Shown here piece by piece: positions 1-7,966 of a stretch of 64,000 bases of DNA. Positions within the stretch are counted from its first letter, which is position 1, and the number at the start of each line of letters is the position of its first letter. The stretch covers positions 132,109 to 196,108 of the forward strand of contig SPIB01000003.1 in the NCBI GenBank assembly GCA_004535785.1, in the 5' to 3' direction. Source of the stretch: Gammaproteobacteria bacterium LSUCC0112. GTDB taxonomy: Bacteria > Pseudomonadota > Gammaproteobacteria > Pseudomonadales > Pseudohongiellaceae. The translations under genes and the position numbers were made by a program. The notes below the pieces were generated by a model. It made no database searches. It had not been told where the DNA came from and saw only the letters and a program-made list of their open reading frames with translations.

Positions 1-628
1 GTACGCGTCCAGCCGACAAACCGCGGGCCACTTTTGCCCACAACAATGGCGACACCATAAAACCCACAACCCGGTCCAGAAAGCGGCGCGCCTGCTGTGC
101 TTCCACATAACGCATGTCCAGCTCGCCCGGATGGGAAAATGCTTCTTTAATGGCTTTTTTGGTGATTTCGTTAAACACCACCCGACGATAACGGCTCTCG
201 TCGCCGCCAATGGCTTCTTTAAGGTGCCAGGCTATTGCTTCTCCCTCGCGGTCCAAGTCGGTTGCGAGATAGATGGTGTCAGCTGACTTTGCCAGCTTCT
301 TGAGCTCAGCCACGACTTTTTCTTTACCCGGCAAAATTTCATAGCGGGCGCGCCAGCCATGTTCAGGATCAACACCCATGCGCGTGATCAATTGTTCACG
401 GGATTTTTTTTCTTTGTGTTCGGCTTTTTGTTCCGGACTGAGTTTGCGGGTTTTGGCCGCCTCGCGGGCGCGCTCGGCTGGATCAACTGCCAGTCCATTG
501 CCACTGCCAGAGACAGGAAGGTCGCGGATATGGCCCACGCTGGACTTCACCACGAACTCTTTTCCAAGATACTTGTTAATGGTTTTGGCCTTGGCAGGCG
601 ACTCAACAATAACCAGATTTTTACTCAT
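1..628 (-). CDS. topA: DNA topoisomerase I, N-terminal part (runs off the left edge)
   Basis: Type IA topoisomerase, which relaxes negative supercoils. Only about 209 N-terminal residues are in the window. The protein begins [18 protein letters not shown], the hallmark TOPRIM start, and carries the metal-binding acidic motif [13 protein letters not shown] near residue 125. The region EVVFNEIT-like to [10 protein letters not shown] (residues about 160-195) continues into the DNA-gate domain. The active-site tyrosine would lie outside the window. The ATG at 628 is preceded by the bases of an in-frame stop just upstream, so this start is well placed. It reads leftward, like the aminotransferase gene downstream in coordinate, but is separated from it by about 210 bp. 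Confidence 0.96.
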   Translation of the reverse strand, partial: MSKNLVIVESPAKAKTINKYLGKEFVVKSSVGHIRDLPVSGSGNGLAVDPAERAREAAKTRKLSPEQKAEHKEKKSREQLITRMGVDPEHGWRARYEILPGKEKVVAELKKLAKSADTIYLATDLDREGEAIAWHLKEAIGGDESRYRRVVFNEITKKAIKEAFSHPGELDMRYVEAQQARRFLDRVVGFMVSPLLWAKVARGLSAGRV

Positions 629-791
629 TCAGTTGTTCATTTCCTGATAATAAAGCAAAAGGCGCAGCGCTCCGGCGGCGCCTGGCGGCGTAGGCGTGGC
701 TTGATCAAGCCGTCATATATAAAGATTCGCTGACTGAGGGTCAAGCTCTAGTTGGCAACAGACGGGTATACGAGGGAATTGGTCATTCAGC

Positions 792-822
792 CCACCAATC
801 TGCGATTTCGCGCGATTGGTGG
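792..822. other. Hairpin between topA and ilvE
   Basis: CCACCAATC (792-800) pairs perfectly with GATTGGTGG (814-822) around a 13-nt loop. It lies just downstream of the leftward aminotransferase stop codon (841), so it could end that transcript, but there is no U-tract on either strand. The rest of 629-840 shows no ORF and should hold the topA promoter. Confidence 0.45.
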
Positions 823-840
823 CACTGAAAAACTTGTAAA

Positions 841-1908
841 TCAGAGGGTTACGTTGTGGGTCCAGTTGTACTTGTCTTCCAGTTCGCCGCGCTGTATCCC
901 CACCAGCAAGGCATAGAGTTTTTGCATCACCGGTCCGGCCAGCTCGCCGTTTCCGTAAAAACGGTGCCATTGGCCATCCACATAAATTCTGCCTACCGGA
1001 GATATGACGGCCGCCGTGCCGCAAGCGGCAACTTCTTCAAACTCTGCAATTTCTGCGCGTAAATCGATGGCGCGATGTTCAATGGTCAAGCCCAACTCCT
1101 GTTCAGCCAGCGTCATGATCGAACGACGGGTCACACTGGGCAATACCGCGTTGGAGGCTGGCGTCACAAATCGACCACCTTTCATGGAAACCACAATATT
1201 GGCGGATCCGGCTTCATCGATGTAGCGGCGTTCACGCGCGTCCAGAAACAACGCCTCATTGGCACCCAGATCCTGCGCCAAACGCGTGGCCAACAGTCCG
1301 CCCGCATAATTCGCGCCGATTTTGTAGTTGCCGGTGCCGGACGGTGCAGCACGGTCCAGATCCGACACGGCTAATGAAATGACCGCCAACCCGGCGCTTT
1401 TGTAGTACGGACCCACCGGCGATACAAATACCCGGAATTCAAACTCTTTGGCGGTTTTTAAACCCAGATTCTGGCCGACCCCAATTAGCATGGGACGTAT
1501 ATATAAAGAAGCACCAGATCCGTGAGGCGGTATCCAGGCATAGTTGGCGCGCACGGCCTCTTCTACCCCACGAATAAATAACGCTTCAGGCACTTCCGGC
1601 ATCAGCAGACGACCAGCTGCCTGGCGCATACGTTCAGCGTTGAGCGTCGGGCGGAATAGCAATACGCGTCCATCGGGCGCCGTCTGGGCTTTCAAGCCTT
1701 CAAAACACTGCTGGGCATAGTGCAGCGCAGGCGCACCTTCATGCACACTGATCATATCCGAGGTAATTAATTCGCCTTCAGACCAATGACCGTCCTTGTG
1801 AATAGCGCGAAAGCGGTATTCAGTCGGCTGGTATGAAAAGCCCAGTTCAGCCCAGTTGAGAGCCTTTTTTTCGGGTAGATGTGTGTGTGGCGCCATTGAA
1901 GTAGTCAT
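841..1908 (-). CDS. ilvE: Branched-chain amino acid aminotransferase (class IV, PLP-dependent)
   Basis: Catalyses the last step of Leu, Ile and Val synthesis: glutamate-dependent transamination of the branched 2-oxo acids, in the cytosol. The 355-residue length and the motifs fit the longer (type II) BCAT family: HYAQQCFEGLKA near residue 65, YIRPMLIG, the PLP lysine in GTGNYKIGANYAGG near residue 195, EAGSANI, and GTAAVISPVG near the C-terminus. An ATG at 1908 is preferred over the upstream TTG at 1914 because an AGG-containing leader lies about 9 nt before it. It is a single gene between topA and tatD. leuC and leuD, which feed the same pathway, lie about 25 kb away in this window. Confidence 0.93.
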   Translation of the reverse strand: MTTSMAPHTHLPEKKALNWAELGFSYQPTEYRFRAIHKDGHWSEGELITSDMISVHEGAPALHYAQQCFEGLKAQTAPDGRVLLFRPTLNAERMRQAAGRLLMPEVPEALFIRGVEEAVRANYAWIPPHGSGASLYIRPMLIGVGQNLGLKTAKEFEFRVFVSPVGPYYKSAGLAVISLAVSDLDRAAPSGTGNYKIGANYAGGLLATRLAQDLGANEALFLDARERRYIDEAGSANIVVSMKGGRFVTPASNAVLPSVTRRSIMTLAEQELGLTIEHRAIDLRAEIAEFEEVAACGTAAVISPVGRIYVDGQWHRFYGNGELAGPVMQKLYALLVGIQRGELEDKYNWTHNVTL

Positions 1909-2068
1909 GTGCAAAAACCTGCTTAGTGCGAGTTGGTCTGGTGTCAGCGGCCAGTATTATCCTTGATCAGCTGTGAATCTACCACACTCAGTCCACACAT
2001 AAGACCTCACAGAATCGATTGTCTGCAGCGATACAGCGTGCGCTGATGCTCTGATATACTCGCGCGCC

Positions 2069-2857
2069 ATGAATTTTTCACTTATTGATATCGGCGCCAA
2101 TCTGGGCCATGAGTCCTTCGACCACGACCTACCTGAGGTAATCCAGCGGGCCGAGGCTGCTGGTATTGTGCACCAACTGGTCACCGGTACCACCTTGCGC
2201 GCGTCGCAAAAAGCGCTGGAGTTATGTCATCGCTTTGCCAATCTGTCAGCAACAGCCGGCATTCATCCGCATGAAGCGGCCCATGCGGATACGGAGATTC
2301 TGAAGGGAATCCGCGCGCTGCTCGAGGATCCGCGGGTGCGCGCAGTCGGGGAAACCGGTCTGGATTTTAATCGCGACTATTCACCCCGTGCGGATCAGGA
2401 GCGTGTATTTGCCGAGCATCTGCAGATGGCTGTTGAGATTGGCAAACCGGTGTTTCTGCATCAACGCGATGCCCATACGCGCTTTTATCCCATCCTGAAA
2501 GACTTTCGCGACCACCTGGTTGGCGGTGTCGTGCATTGCTTCACCGATGAAAAAGCTGCGTTGTACGACTATCTGGCGTTGGATATGTACATTGGCATCA
2601 CCGGCTGGATTTGTGATGAGCGGCGCGGACAGCACTTGCTTGAACTGGTCAAGGATATTCCCAACAACCGATTGTTGCTGGAAACAGACGCGCCTTATTT
2701 ACTGCCGCGGAGCTTGCGCCCCAAACCCAAAAGCCGTCGCAATGAGCCGGCCTGGTTGACCGAGGTGCTGCACACGGTTGCACGCTATACAGAACGCTCA
2801 CCGGCAACGATTGCCGAGGAAACTACCGATAACGCCCGGCGTTTGTTTGGTCTGTGA
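2069..2857 (+). CDS. tatD: TatD family metal-dependent deoxyribonuclease
   Basis: A TIM-barrel hydrolase of the TatD family (3'-5' exonuclease/DNase involved in DNA repair and turnover). The start MNFSLIDIGANL matches TatD itself rather than the YcfH/YjjV paralogues, which begin with an HxH motif. Visible family motifs are AGIHPHEA, GETGLDFNRDYSP, VHCFT, GITGWICDERRG and ETDAPYLLPR, which supply the two-metal-site His, Glu and Asp ligands. The 262-residue length is normal. Its last 35 bp overlap the 3' end of the convergent glutaredoxin gene, so the two transcripts are complementary at their ends. Confidence 0.94.
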   Translation: MNFSLIDIGANLGHESFDHDLPEVIQRAEAAGIVHQLVTGTTLRASQKALELCHRFANLSATAGIHPHEAAHADTEILKGIRALLEDPRVRAVGETGLDFNRDYSPRADQERVFAEHLQMAVEIGKPVFLHQRDAHTRFYPILKDFRDHLVGGVVHCFTDEKAALYDYLALDMYIGITGWICDERRGQHLLELVKDIPNNRLLLETDAPYLLPRSLRPKPKSRRNEPAWLTEVLHTVARYTERSPATIAEETTDNARRLFGL

Positions 2858-3083
2858 TAAACGCCATCACCTGCCCCGGATCAAAAGGCCACGCCAGCTC
2901 TGCACCGGTGTTGATAAATCGGATCACTGGAATGCGCACGCCATATTGCTGTACCAAGTCAGCATGCTCAACAATGTCGATGGATCGCCATTGCACCTCA
3001 GGATAATAACCCCGGCAGTAGGCGAGGATGGCCTCGGCATCTTCACATAAATGGCAACCCAGCGTGGTATACAACTGCAACAT
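2823..3083 (-). CDS. Glutaredoxin-like family protein (Glrx-like, DUF836 type)
   Basis: An 86-residue thioredoxin-fold protein with an N-terminal dithiol motif C-H-L-C at residues 10-13 (YTTLGCHLC). It also has the RIPVIR segment with the cis-proline that closes the active site in glutaredoxins. It most probably handles a thiol/disulfide step, but its partner is unknown. It lies 2 bp downstream of pyrD on the same strand, so the two are probably co-transcribed, and its 3' end overlaps tatD on the other strand. Confidence 0.85.
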   Translation of the reverse strand: MLQLYTTLGCHLCEDAEAILAYCRGYYPEVQWRSIDIVEHADLVQQYGVRIPVIRFINTGAELAWPFDPGQVMAFITDQTNAGRYR

Positions 3084-3085
3084 GA

Positions 3086-4147
3086 TCAGCGTCCGTGGTG
3101 ACCGGGAGTTAACACGTGTTGCAGATCATCGGACGTGAGCCCTTCCACAATCTCGCGCACCAACGGCGGGCCGCCATAGATAAAACCGGTATAAATCTGC
3201 AACAGACTGGCGCCAGCTTGCAGTTTTTCACGCGCATCGTGCAGACTGCCAATGCCTCCCACCCCAATGATTGGCAGTTTCCCGTGCAGCGCCTGATGCA
3301 ACTCCTTGATCACCCGGGTTGACGCGGCGCGCACGGGTGCCCCGCTGAGACCGCCCGCCTCTTTATGCAGGGGATTGGACTCAATCCCGATGCGCGACAA
3401 GGTGGTGTTGGTGGCGGTGACGCCATCGACCGCAAACTCCAGCAAACTGCCGGCGATCAGGCCAATTTCGTCACTGTTCAGATCGGGCGCAATTTTGATC
3501 ACCAGCGGCACGTGTCGCCCGTCTGCTTGCGACAACGTATGTTGCGCCTGCTTGAGCACATCCAGCAAACGACGCAAATCCTCTCCGTACTGCAGACTGC
3601 GCAAACCCGGTGTATTGGGCGATGACAGATTGACCACCACATAGCTGGCGAGCTCCCAGGCTTTGCGCAGACCAATCAGGTAATCGTCCGCGGCGTTTTC
3701 CACGGGGGTGTCAAAATTCTTGCCGATGTTGATGCCCAGGGCCCCTTTAAAGCGGCTGTGGCGAATTTTCGCCAACGCATGATCCATGCCTTTGTTGTTA
3801 AAACCCATGCGATTGATGATGGCCTGCTGATCCGGCAAGCGGAACAGACGAGGCAGCGGGTTGCCGGGCTGCGGGCGCGGAGTCAGTGTGCCTATTTCAA
3901 TAAAACCAAAACCCAGTGCCGCCAATCCATCGATGTGGTCGGCGTTTTTATCCAGACCCGCCGCCAGACCCAAGGCGTTCGGGAACTCGATACCCATGAC
4001 CTTGACAGGCACACCAACCCCGGCACGCGCGCCGCCAAGGAGTCCTTGCAGGTGAAGATTGCGAGCCAGATCCAGACTACCCATGGCGACCTGGTGCGAA
4101 GTCTCGGTTGGCAAGGTGAACAACAATGAGCGCATTAGGCCGTACAT
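3086..4147 (-). CDS. pyrD: Dihydroorotate dehydrogenase (quinone), class 2
   Basis: Oxidises dihydroorotate to orotate in pyrimidine synthesis, passing electrons via FMN to membrane ubiquinone. The 353-residue length and the N-terminal amphipathic segment (MYGLMRSLLFTLPTETSHQ) are typical of the membrane-associated class 2 enzyme. Motifs seen include GLAAGLDKNAD, NRMGFNNKG, GINIGKN, the catalytic serine in VVVNLSSPNTPGLR, KIAPDL and GVGGI near the C-terminus. It is the first gene of a short leftward unit with the glutaredoxin-like gene. A purine-rich GAGAGAGA leader precedes the ATG at 4147. Confidence 0.96.
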   Translation of the reverse strand: MYGLMRSLLFTLPTETSHQVAMGSLDLARNLHLQGLLGGARAGVGVPVKVMGIEFPNALGLAAGLDKNADHIDGLAALGFGFIEIGTLTPRPQPGNPLPRLFRLPDQQAIINRMGFNNKGMDHALAKIRHSRFKGALGINIGKNFDTPVENAADDYLIGLRKAWELASYVVVNLSSPNTPGLRSLQYGEDLRRLLDVLKQAQHTLSQADGRHVPLVIKIAPDLNSDEIGLIAGSLLEFAVDGVTATNTTLSRIGIESNPLHKEAGGLSGAPVRAASTRVIKELHQALHGKLPIIGVGGIGSLHDAREKLQAGASLLQIYTGFIYGGPPLVREIVEGLTSDDLQHVLTPGHHGR

Positions 4148-4355
4148 GGTATCTCTCTCTGAAAGTCAGCTGAGCATTAAATCAGCGGCGTAAGCGAACG
4201 CGCTACGCCAAAGCGCCGCATTATAAGTCAGTGCTTGCGACGATGCTGCCACATTCTATGACAAACTGATCCGAGCGCCTGCTAGACATCAGGCTTAAAT
4301 TGGTTACAATCGCTGACTTCCGGCCAGCAACCCGCTTCGTAGAACAGGTAAATTT

Positions 4356-5315
4356 ATGAGTCATCACAATACAATAACAGCACTGAAAACCTGGCTCACA
4401 CAGCAGATCATCGGACAGGAAAAACTCGTCGATCGATTGCTGATAGCCCTGCTGGCCGATGGCCATCTGTTGGTGGAAGGTGCCCCGGGACTTGCAAAAA
4501 CCAAGGCAATCAAAGATTTGTCCCGCGCCATTGAAGGTGACTTTCACCGCATCCAGTTCACGCCCGACCTGCTGCCCAGCGATATTACCGGTACCGAAAT
4601 TTACCGTCCTGAAGATGGCTCGTTCCGTTTCCAGCCTGGCCCGATATTTCATAACCTGGTACTGGCGGACGAAATCAACCGTGCGCCGGCCAAAGTGCAA
4701 TCAGCCTTGTTGGAAGCCATGGCGGAACATCAGGTCTCTGTCGGTAGGGAATCCTTTAAATTGCCGCCACTGTTTTTGGTCATGGCAACACAAAACCCGA
4801 TTGAACAGGAAGGTACCTACCCGCTGCCTGAAGCGCAGCTTGACCGCTTCCTGATGCACGTGTCCATTACCTATCCCACCGCAGAGGCGGAACGCAGCAT
4901 TTTGCAACTGGTGCGAAACGAAGCTAAGAACGTGGTGCCCACTATTCCGGAAATTGTCAGCCAGGACGATTTGTTTGCTGCCCGCCAGGAAATTCTGGCC
5001 ATGCACATGGCACCGGCTGTTGAGGAATACATTATTCAATTGATCATGGCGACGCGTAATCCCGATGTGTACGGCGCCGATCTGGCTGGCTGGATTGATT
5101 TCGGCGCGAGCCCGCGTGGCACCATCGCACTGGATCGCTGTTCACGTGCACATGCCTGGATCAAAGGCAACGACTTTGTATCACCGGACGACGTTCAGGC
5201 AGTGATGTTTGACGTACTGCGTCACCGTGTACTGCTCAGTTTTGAAGCCGAAGCCAGTGGTATCACCCCGGATAAAGTATTGGCCACCATTCTGGAGCGG
5301 GTTCCGTCAGCCTGA
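4356..5315 (+). CDS. MoxR family AAA+ ATPase
   Basis: A chaperone-like AAA+ ATPase of the MoxR family. Walker A is GAPGLAKTKA near residues 40-49, Walker B is LVLADEINRAP near residue 108, and sensor 1 is ATQNPIEQEGTYPLPEAQ. It opens a six-gene rightward cluster with DUF58, DUF4381, two VWA proteins and BatD. In such clusters MoxR is thought to act on the VWA partners, helping metal insertion or complex assembly. That role is family knowledge; the substrate is not shown by the sequence. The 208-bp gap before it, divergent from pyrD, should hold the operon promoter. Confidence 0.93.
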   Translation: MSHHNTITALKTWLTQQIIGQEKLVDRLLIALLADGHLLVEGAPGLAKTKAIKDLSRAIEGDFHRIQFTPDLLPSDITGTEIYRPEDGSFRFQPGPIFHNLVLADEINRAPAKVQSALLEAMAEHQVSVGRESFKLPPLFLVMATQNPIEQEGTYPLPEAQLDRFLMHVSITYPTAEAERSILQLVRNEAKNVVPTIPEIVSQDDLFAARQEILAMHMAPAVEEYIIQLIMATRNPDVYGADLAGWIDFGASPRGTIALDRCSRAHAWIKGNDFVSPDDVQAVMFDVLRHRVLLSFEAEASGITPDKVLATILERVPSA

Positions 5316-5404
5316 GACACTGGCATGCTGACGCGTCGCCAACCACTGACTGAACTTACGCTAATCGCCGATCTCGGATTGCCCCGCCCCGGCCCGGAGA
5401 CACC

Positions 5405-6379
5405 ATGAGCAAGTCGCCACGCATTCTGCCCCATCAGGCGCTGTATCAGGCCAAAGGGGCAGTTATTGGCCTGCAGGATCTGCTGTTGCAGCGTTATGCT
5501 GCACGCACACTGGAATACGTCACACACAAGCGCTCGGTCGCCGGCATTTCCGGGCAGCACATGTCCAAAATCCGCGGACGCGGCATCGACTTTGAAGAGT
5601 TCCGGCCCTATCAGGCCGGGGACGATATCCGTACCATCGACTGGCGTGTCACCGCCAGGATTGGCAAACCGTTTACCAAAGTGTTCCGTGAAGAACGCGA
5701 GCGGCCGGTGATCATTGCGGTCGATCAGTCGAACTCAATGTTTTTTGGCAGCCAAACAGCATTCAAGTCGGTGATTGCTGCACAGGCAGCGGCGATTTTC
5801 TGCTGGCTGGCCATCGATAACGGTGACAGGGTCGGCGGTCTGGTGTACGCCGATGACAACTACAGTCTGGTCAGACCCAAACGCAGTCGACGCTCAGCCT
5901 TGCATTTGTTAAATCAGATTCAGCTGGCCAATGCCGATCTGGCTGCCAAAGCGACCAGTGGTGCGGCCAGACCGGAACGCGATTCTGGTGGCCTTGCCAA
6001 TGCACTGGGCCGCATTCGTCGTATCACCAAACCCGGCAGTACGCTTTATATCATCAGCGATTTCAGCAGCATCAATGAGGCAGGCTTCCAGTATCTGTAT
6101 CAGATCTCTTTGCATAACAATGTGGTGTGCTGCTTTGTACACGACTCTCTGGAAGAGAATCTGCCGCTGCCCGGTTATTACAATATTACTGACGGCCGCG
6201 AAAAAGGCACCTTGAATACCTTCAGCAAAAAAGCCCGCGAAAACTATCAACACTTTTATCAGCAAAGACTTGATCAATTGCAGGCTGAACTGAACAAACT
6301 AAAAATTCCTTTGCTGACACTCAGAACCGATCAACCGGTTGTAGAACGGATACATCAATGGACATCGCAGACGCTTTAA
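5405..6379 (+). CDS. DUF58 domain protein with VWA-like fold
   Basis: A 324-residue cytosolic protein whose centre carries the DUF58 signature GIDFEEFRPYQAGDDIRTID (residues about 61-80). It is followed by a von Willebrand-like metal site, VDQSNSM, where the DxSxS motif is intact. DUF58 proteins regularly follow MoxR ATPases and are thought to be their partners in envelope stress or complex assembly. The gene lies 89 bp after the MoxR gene and its 3' end overlaps the next gene by 22 bp, which supports translational coupling. Confidence 0.9.
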   Translation: MSKSPRILPHQALYQAKGAVIGLQDLLLQRYAARTLEYVTHKRSVAGISGQHMSKIRGRGIDFEEFRPYQAGDDIRTIDWRVTARIGKPFTKVFREERERPVIIAVDQSNSMFFGSQTAFKSVIAAQAAAIFCWLAIDNGDRVGGLVYADDNYSLVRPKRSRRSALHLLNQIQLANADLAAKATSGAARPERDSGGLANALGRIRRITKPGSTLYIISDFSSINEAGFQYLYQISLHNNVVCCFVHDSLEENLPLPGYYNITDGREKGTLNTFSKKARENYQHFYQQRLDQLQAELNKLKIPLLTLRTDQPVVERIHQWTSQTL

Positions 6380-6921
6380 GTGAATTGGCAGACATCCACA
6401 TGCCCGGCGAGGTCAGTTACTGGCCGCTGGCAGCAGGCTGGTGGGTATTGGCCGCGTTGTTGCTGGCCTTGGCCATCTATGGTGCCTGGCGTTTGCAAAA
6501 ACGGCTGACTCTGCAAAAGCGTCTTAATGCAGCCACCAGTGAACTGGCCAACGCGCGTCAGTTGTTAAAAGCCGCTGGTGAGAGCGACATGGCGAACCGG
6601 CTGGTGTTTGTTAACAACGTCAACGCAGTGTTGCGCCGGGTTGCCCTGTTACACCTTGAACACAAGGCGGTCGCGGGTCTGAGTGGTCAGGCCTGGGTCA
6701 GCCTGCTCAGACAGCATGACAAAGCCGGCCTTCTGGATGCAGAACTGGCGCAGGTGCTGGCGCAAGGGCGGTTTGCGCCGCGCTGCGATGTTGATGCAGA
6801 TGCGCTTGAGCGCATGGCACGTGAATGGATTAAAAATCTGTATTTGGCTAAACTCGATACAGCGTCAACAACCGAACCACACAAAAACAAAACAAGCGCG
6901 GCGGCTGATAATCATGCTTGA
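6358..6921 (+). CDS. DUF4381 domain single-pass membrane protein
   Basis: A 187-residue protein with one membrane segment near residues 20-42 (PLAAGWWVLAALLLALAIYG) and a soluble tail (NAVLRRVALLH, GQAWVSLL) typical of DUF4381. It is always found in MoxR/VWA operons; its biochemical role is not known. It overlaps the preceding DUF58 gene by 22 bp and the next VWA gene by 8 bp, so it is clearly part of the operon. Confidence 0.88.
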   Translation: MDIADALSELADIHMPGEVSYWPLAAGWWVLAALLLALAIYGAWRLQKRLTLQKRLNAATSELANARQLLKAAGESDMANRLVFVNNVNAVLRRVALLHLEHKAVAGLSGQAWVSLLRQHDKAGLLDAELAQVLAQGRFAPRCDVDADALERMAREWIKNLYLAKLDTASTTEPHKNKTSAAADNHA

Positions 6922-7966
6922 ATTTTCCTGGCCCCTGGTGTTTCTGGCCCTTCCACTACCCCTGCTTGTGTACTGGCTGATGCCACGTGCACCGCGTCAG
7001 GACGCAGCGCTGCGCATACCGTTTTATCGTCAACTGGTGCAACTGCATACGGATGCCAACCGGCACTACAATAAAAGTGTGCTGATGCTGATTGTATGTT
7101 CGTTCATCTGGATTCTGGTGGTCATCGCCGGCAGCCGCCCACAGTGGGTTGGCGAGCCCGTGCAAATTCCAACCACCGGTCGTGACATGATGCTGACGCT
7201 GGACATGTCCGGCAGTATGGAAGCGCGCGACATGTTTTTGAATAACACGCAGCTGTCGCGTTTTCAGGTCATGAAAGCGGTGATCAGCGACTTTGTTGAA
7301 AAACGTGAAGGCGATCGCCTCGGCCTGGCACTGTTTGCCGCTCACGCGTATATCCTGACTCCAATGACCTATGATCTTGGCACTGTGCAACGTCTGGTCG
7401 AAGAACTGGAAATCGGCATGATTGATGAGTCAGCCACGGCCATTGGCGATGCGGTTGGCATCAGTGTCAAACACCTTCGTCAACAACCCGAAAACCGTCG
7501 CATCATGATTCTGCTGACAGATGGTATCAACAACGCGGGTGAATTGACGCCTGTGCAAGCGGCACAATTGGCCCGCACCGAAGGCATCACCATGCACGTA
7601 GTGGGTATTGCCTCGGATCAGTTTGCCCAGCGCTCCATGTTTGGCAACCGACCGGGCGCACTGATCTCTGAAATCGACGATGCCACCATGACACAAATTG
7701 CCGAAATGACCGGGGGTCGCTACTTCCGCGCCCGGACCTTGGAAGACATGGTCGACATCTATGACGAACTGGATCAGATGGAACCGATTGAGCAAGATGA
7801 ACAAACCTATCGCCCGATTACCTTGCTGTTCCACTGGCCACTGGGCGCAGCCCTGCTGCTGAGTTTCCTGCTCGCCTTGCTGGCATTGCCGGCTGCTGCC
7901 CGCATACCGGCAGCCAACCGCCAAACCCCGCAGGCTAAAACACCCGCGTCCGGAGAAATTGTATGA
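6914..7966 (+). CDS. BatA-like VWA domain membrane protein
   Basis: A 350-residue protein. It has two N-terminal membrane segments (residues about 5-23 and 57-73), a periplasmic von Willebrand A domain with an intact MIDAS motif LDMSGSM near residue 96, the second MIDAS motif LLTDGINN, and a C-terminal membrane segment. This is the BatA architecture of aerotolerance/MoxR clusters. I placed the start at the ATG at 6914 because the hydrophobic N-terminus begins there and it overlaps the previous stop by 8 bp. The open frame extends further upstream only as a shadow of the DUF4381 gene. Confidence 0.92.
   Translation: MLEFSWPLVFLALPLPLLVYWLMPRAPRQDAALRIPFYRQLVQLHTDANRHYNKSVLMLIVCSFIWILVVIAGSRPQWVGEPVQIPTTGRDMMLTLDMSGSMEARDMFLNNTQLSRFQVMKAVISDFVEKREGDRLGLALFAAHAYILTPMTYDLGTVQRLVEELEIGMIDESATAIGDAVGISVKHLRQQPENRRIMILLTDGINNAGELTPVQAAQLARTEGITMHVVGIASDQFAQRSMFGNRPGALISEIDDATMTQIAEMTGGRYFRARTLEDMVDIYDELDQMEPIEQDEQTYRPITLLFHWPLGAALLLSFLLALLALPAAARIPAANRQTPQAKTPASGEIV

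Noticed and set aside
6683..6913. 77-codon extension of the BatA-like protein
   Set aside because: It lies wholly inside the DUF4381 gene in another frame, and the membrane-type N-terminus begins at 6,914.
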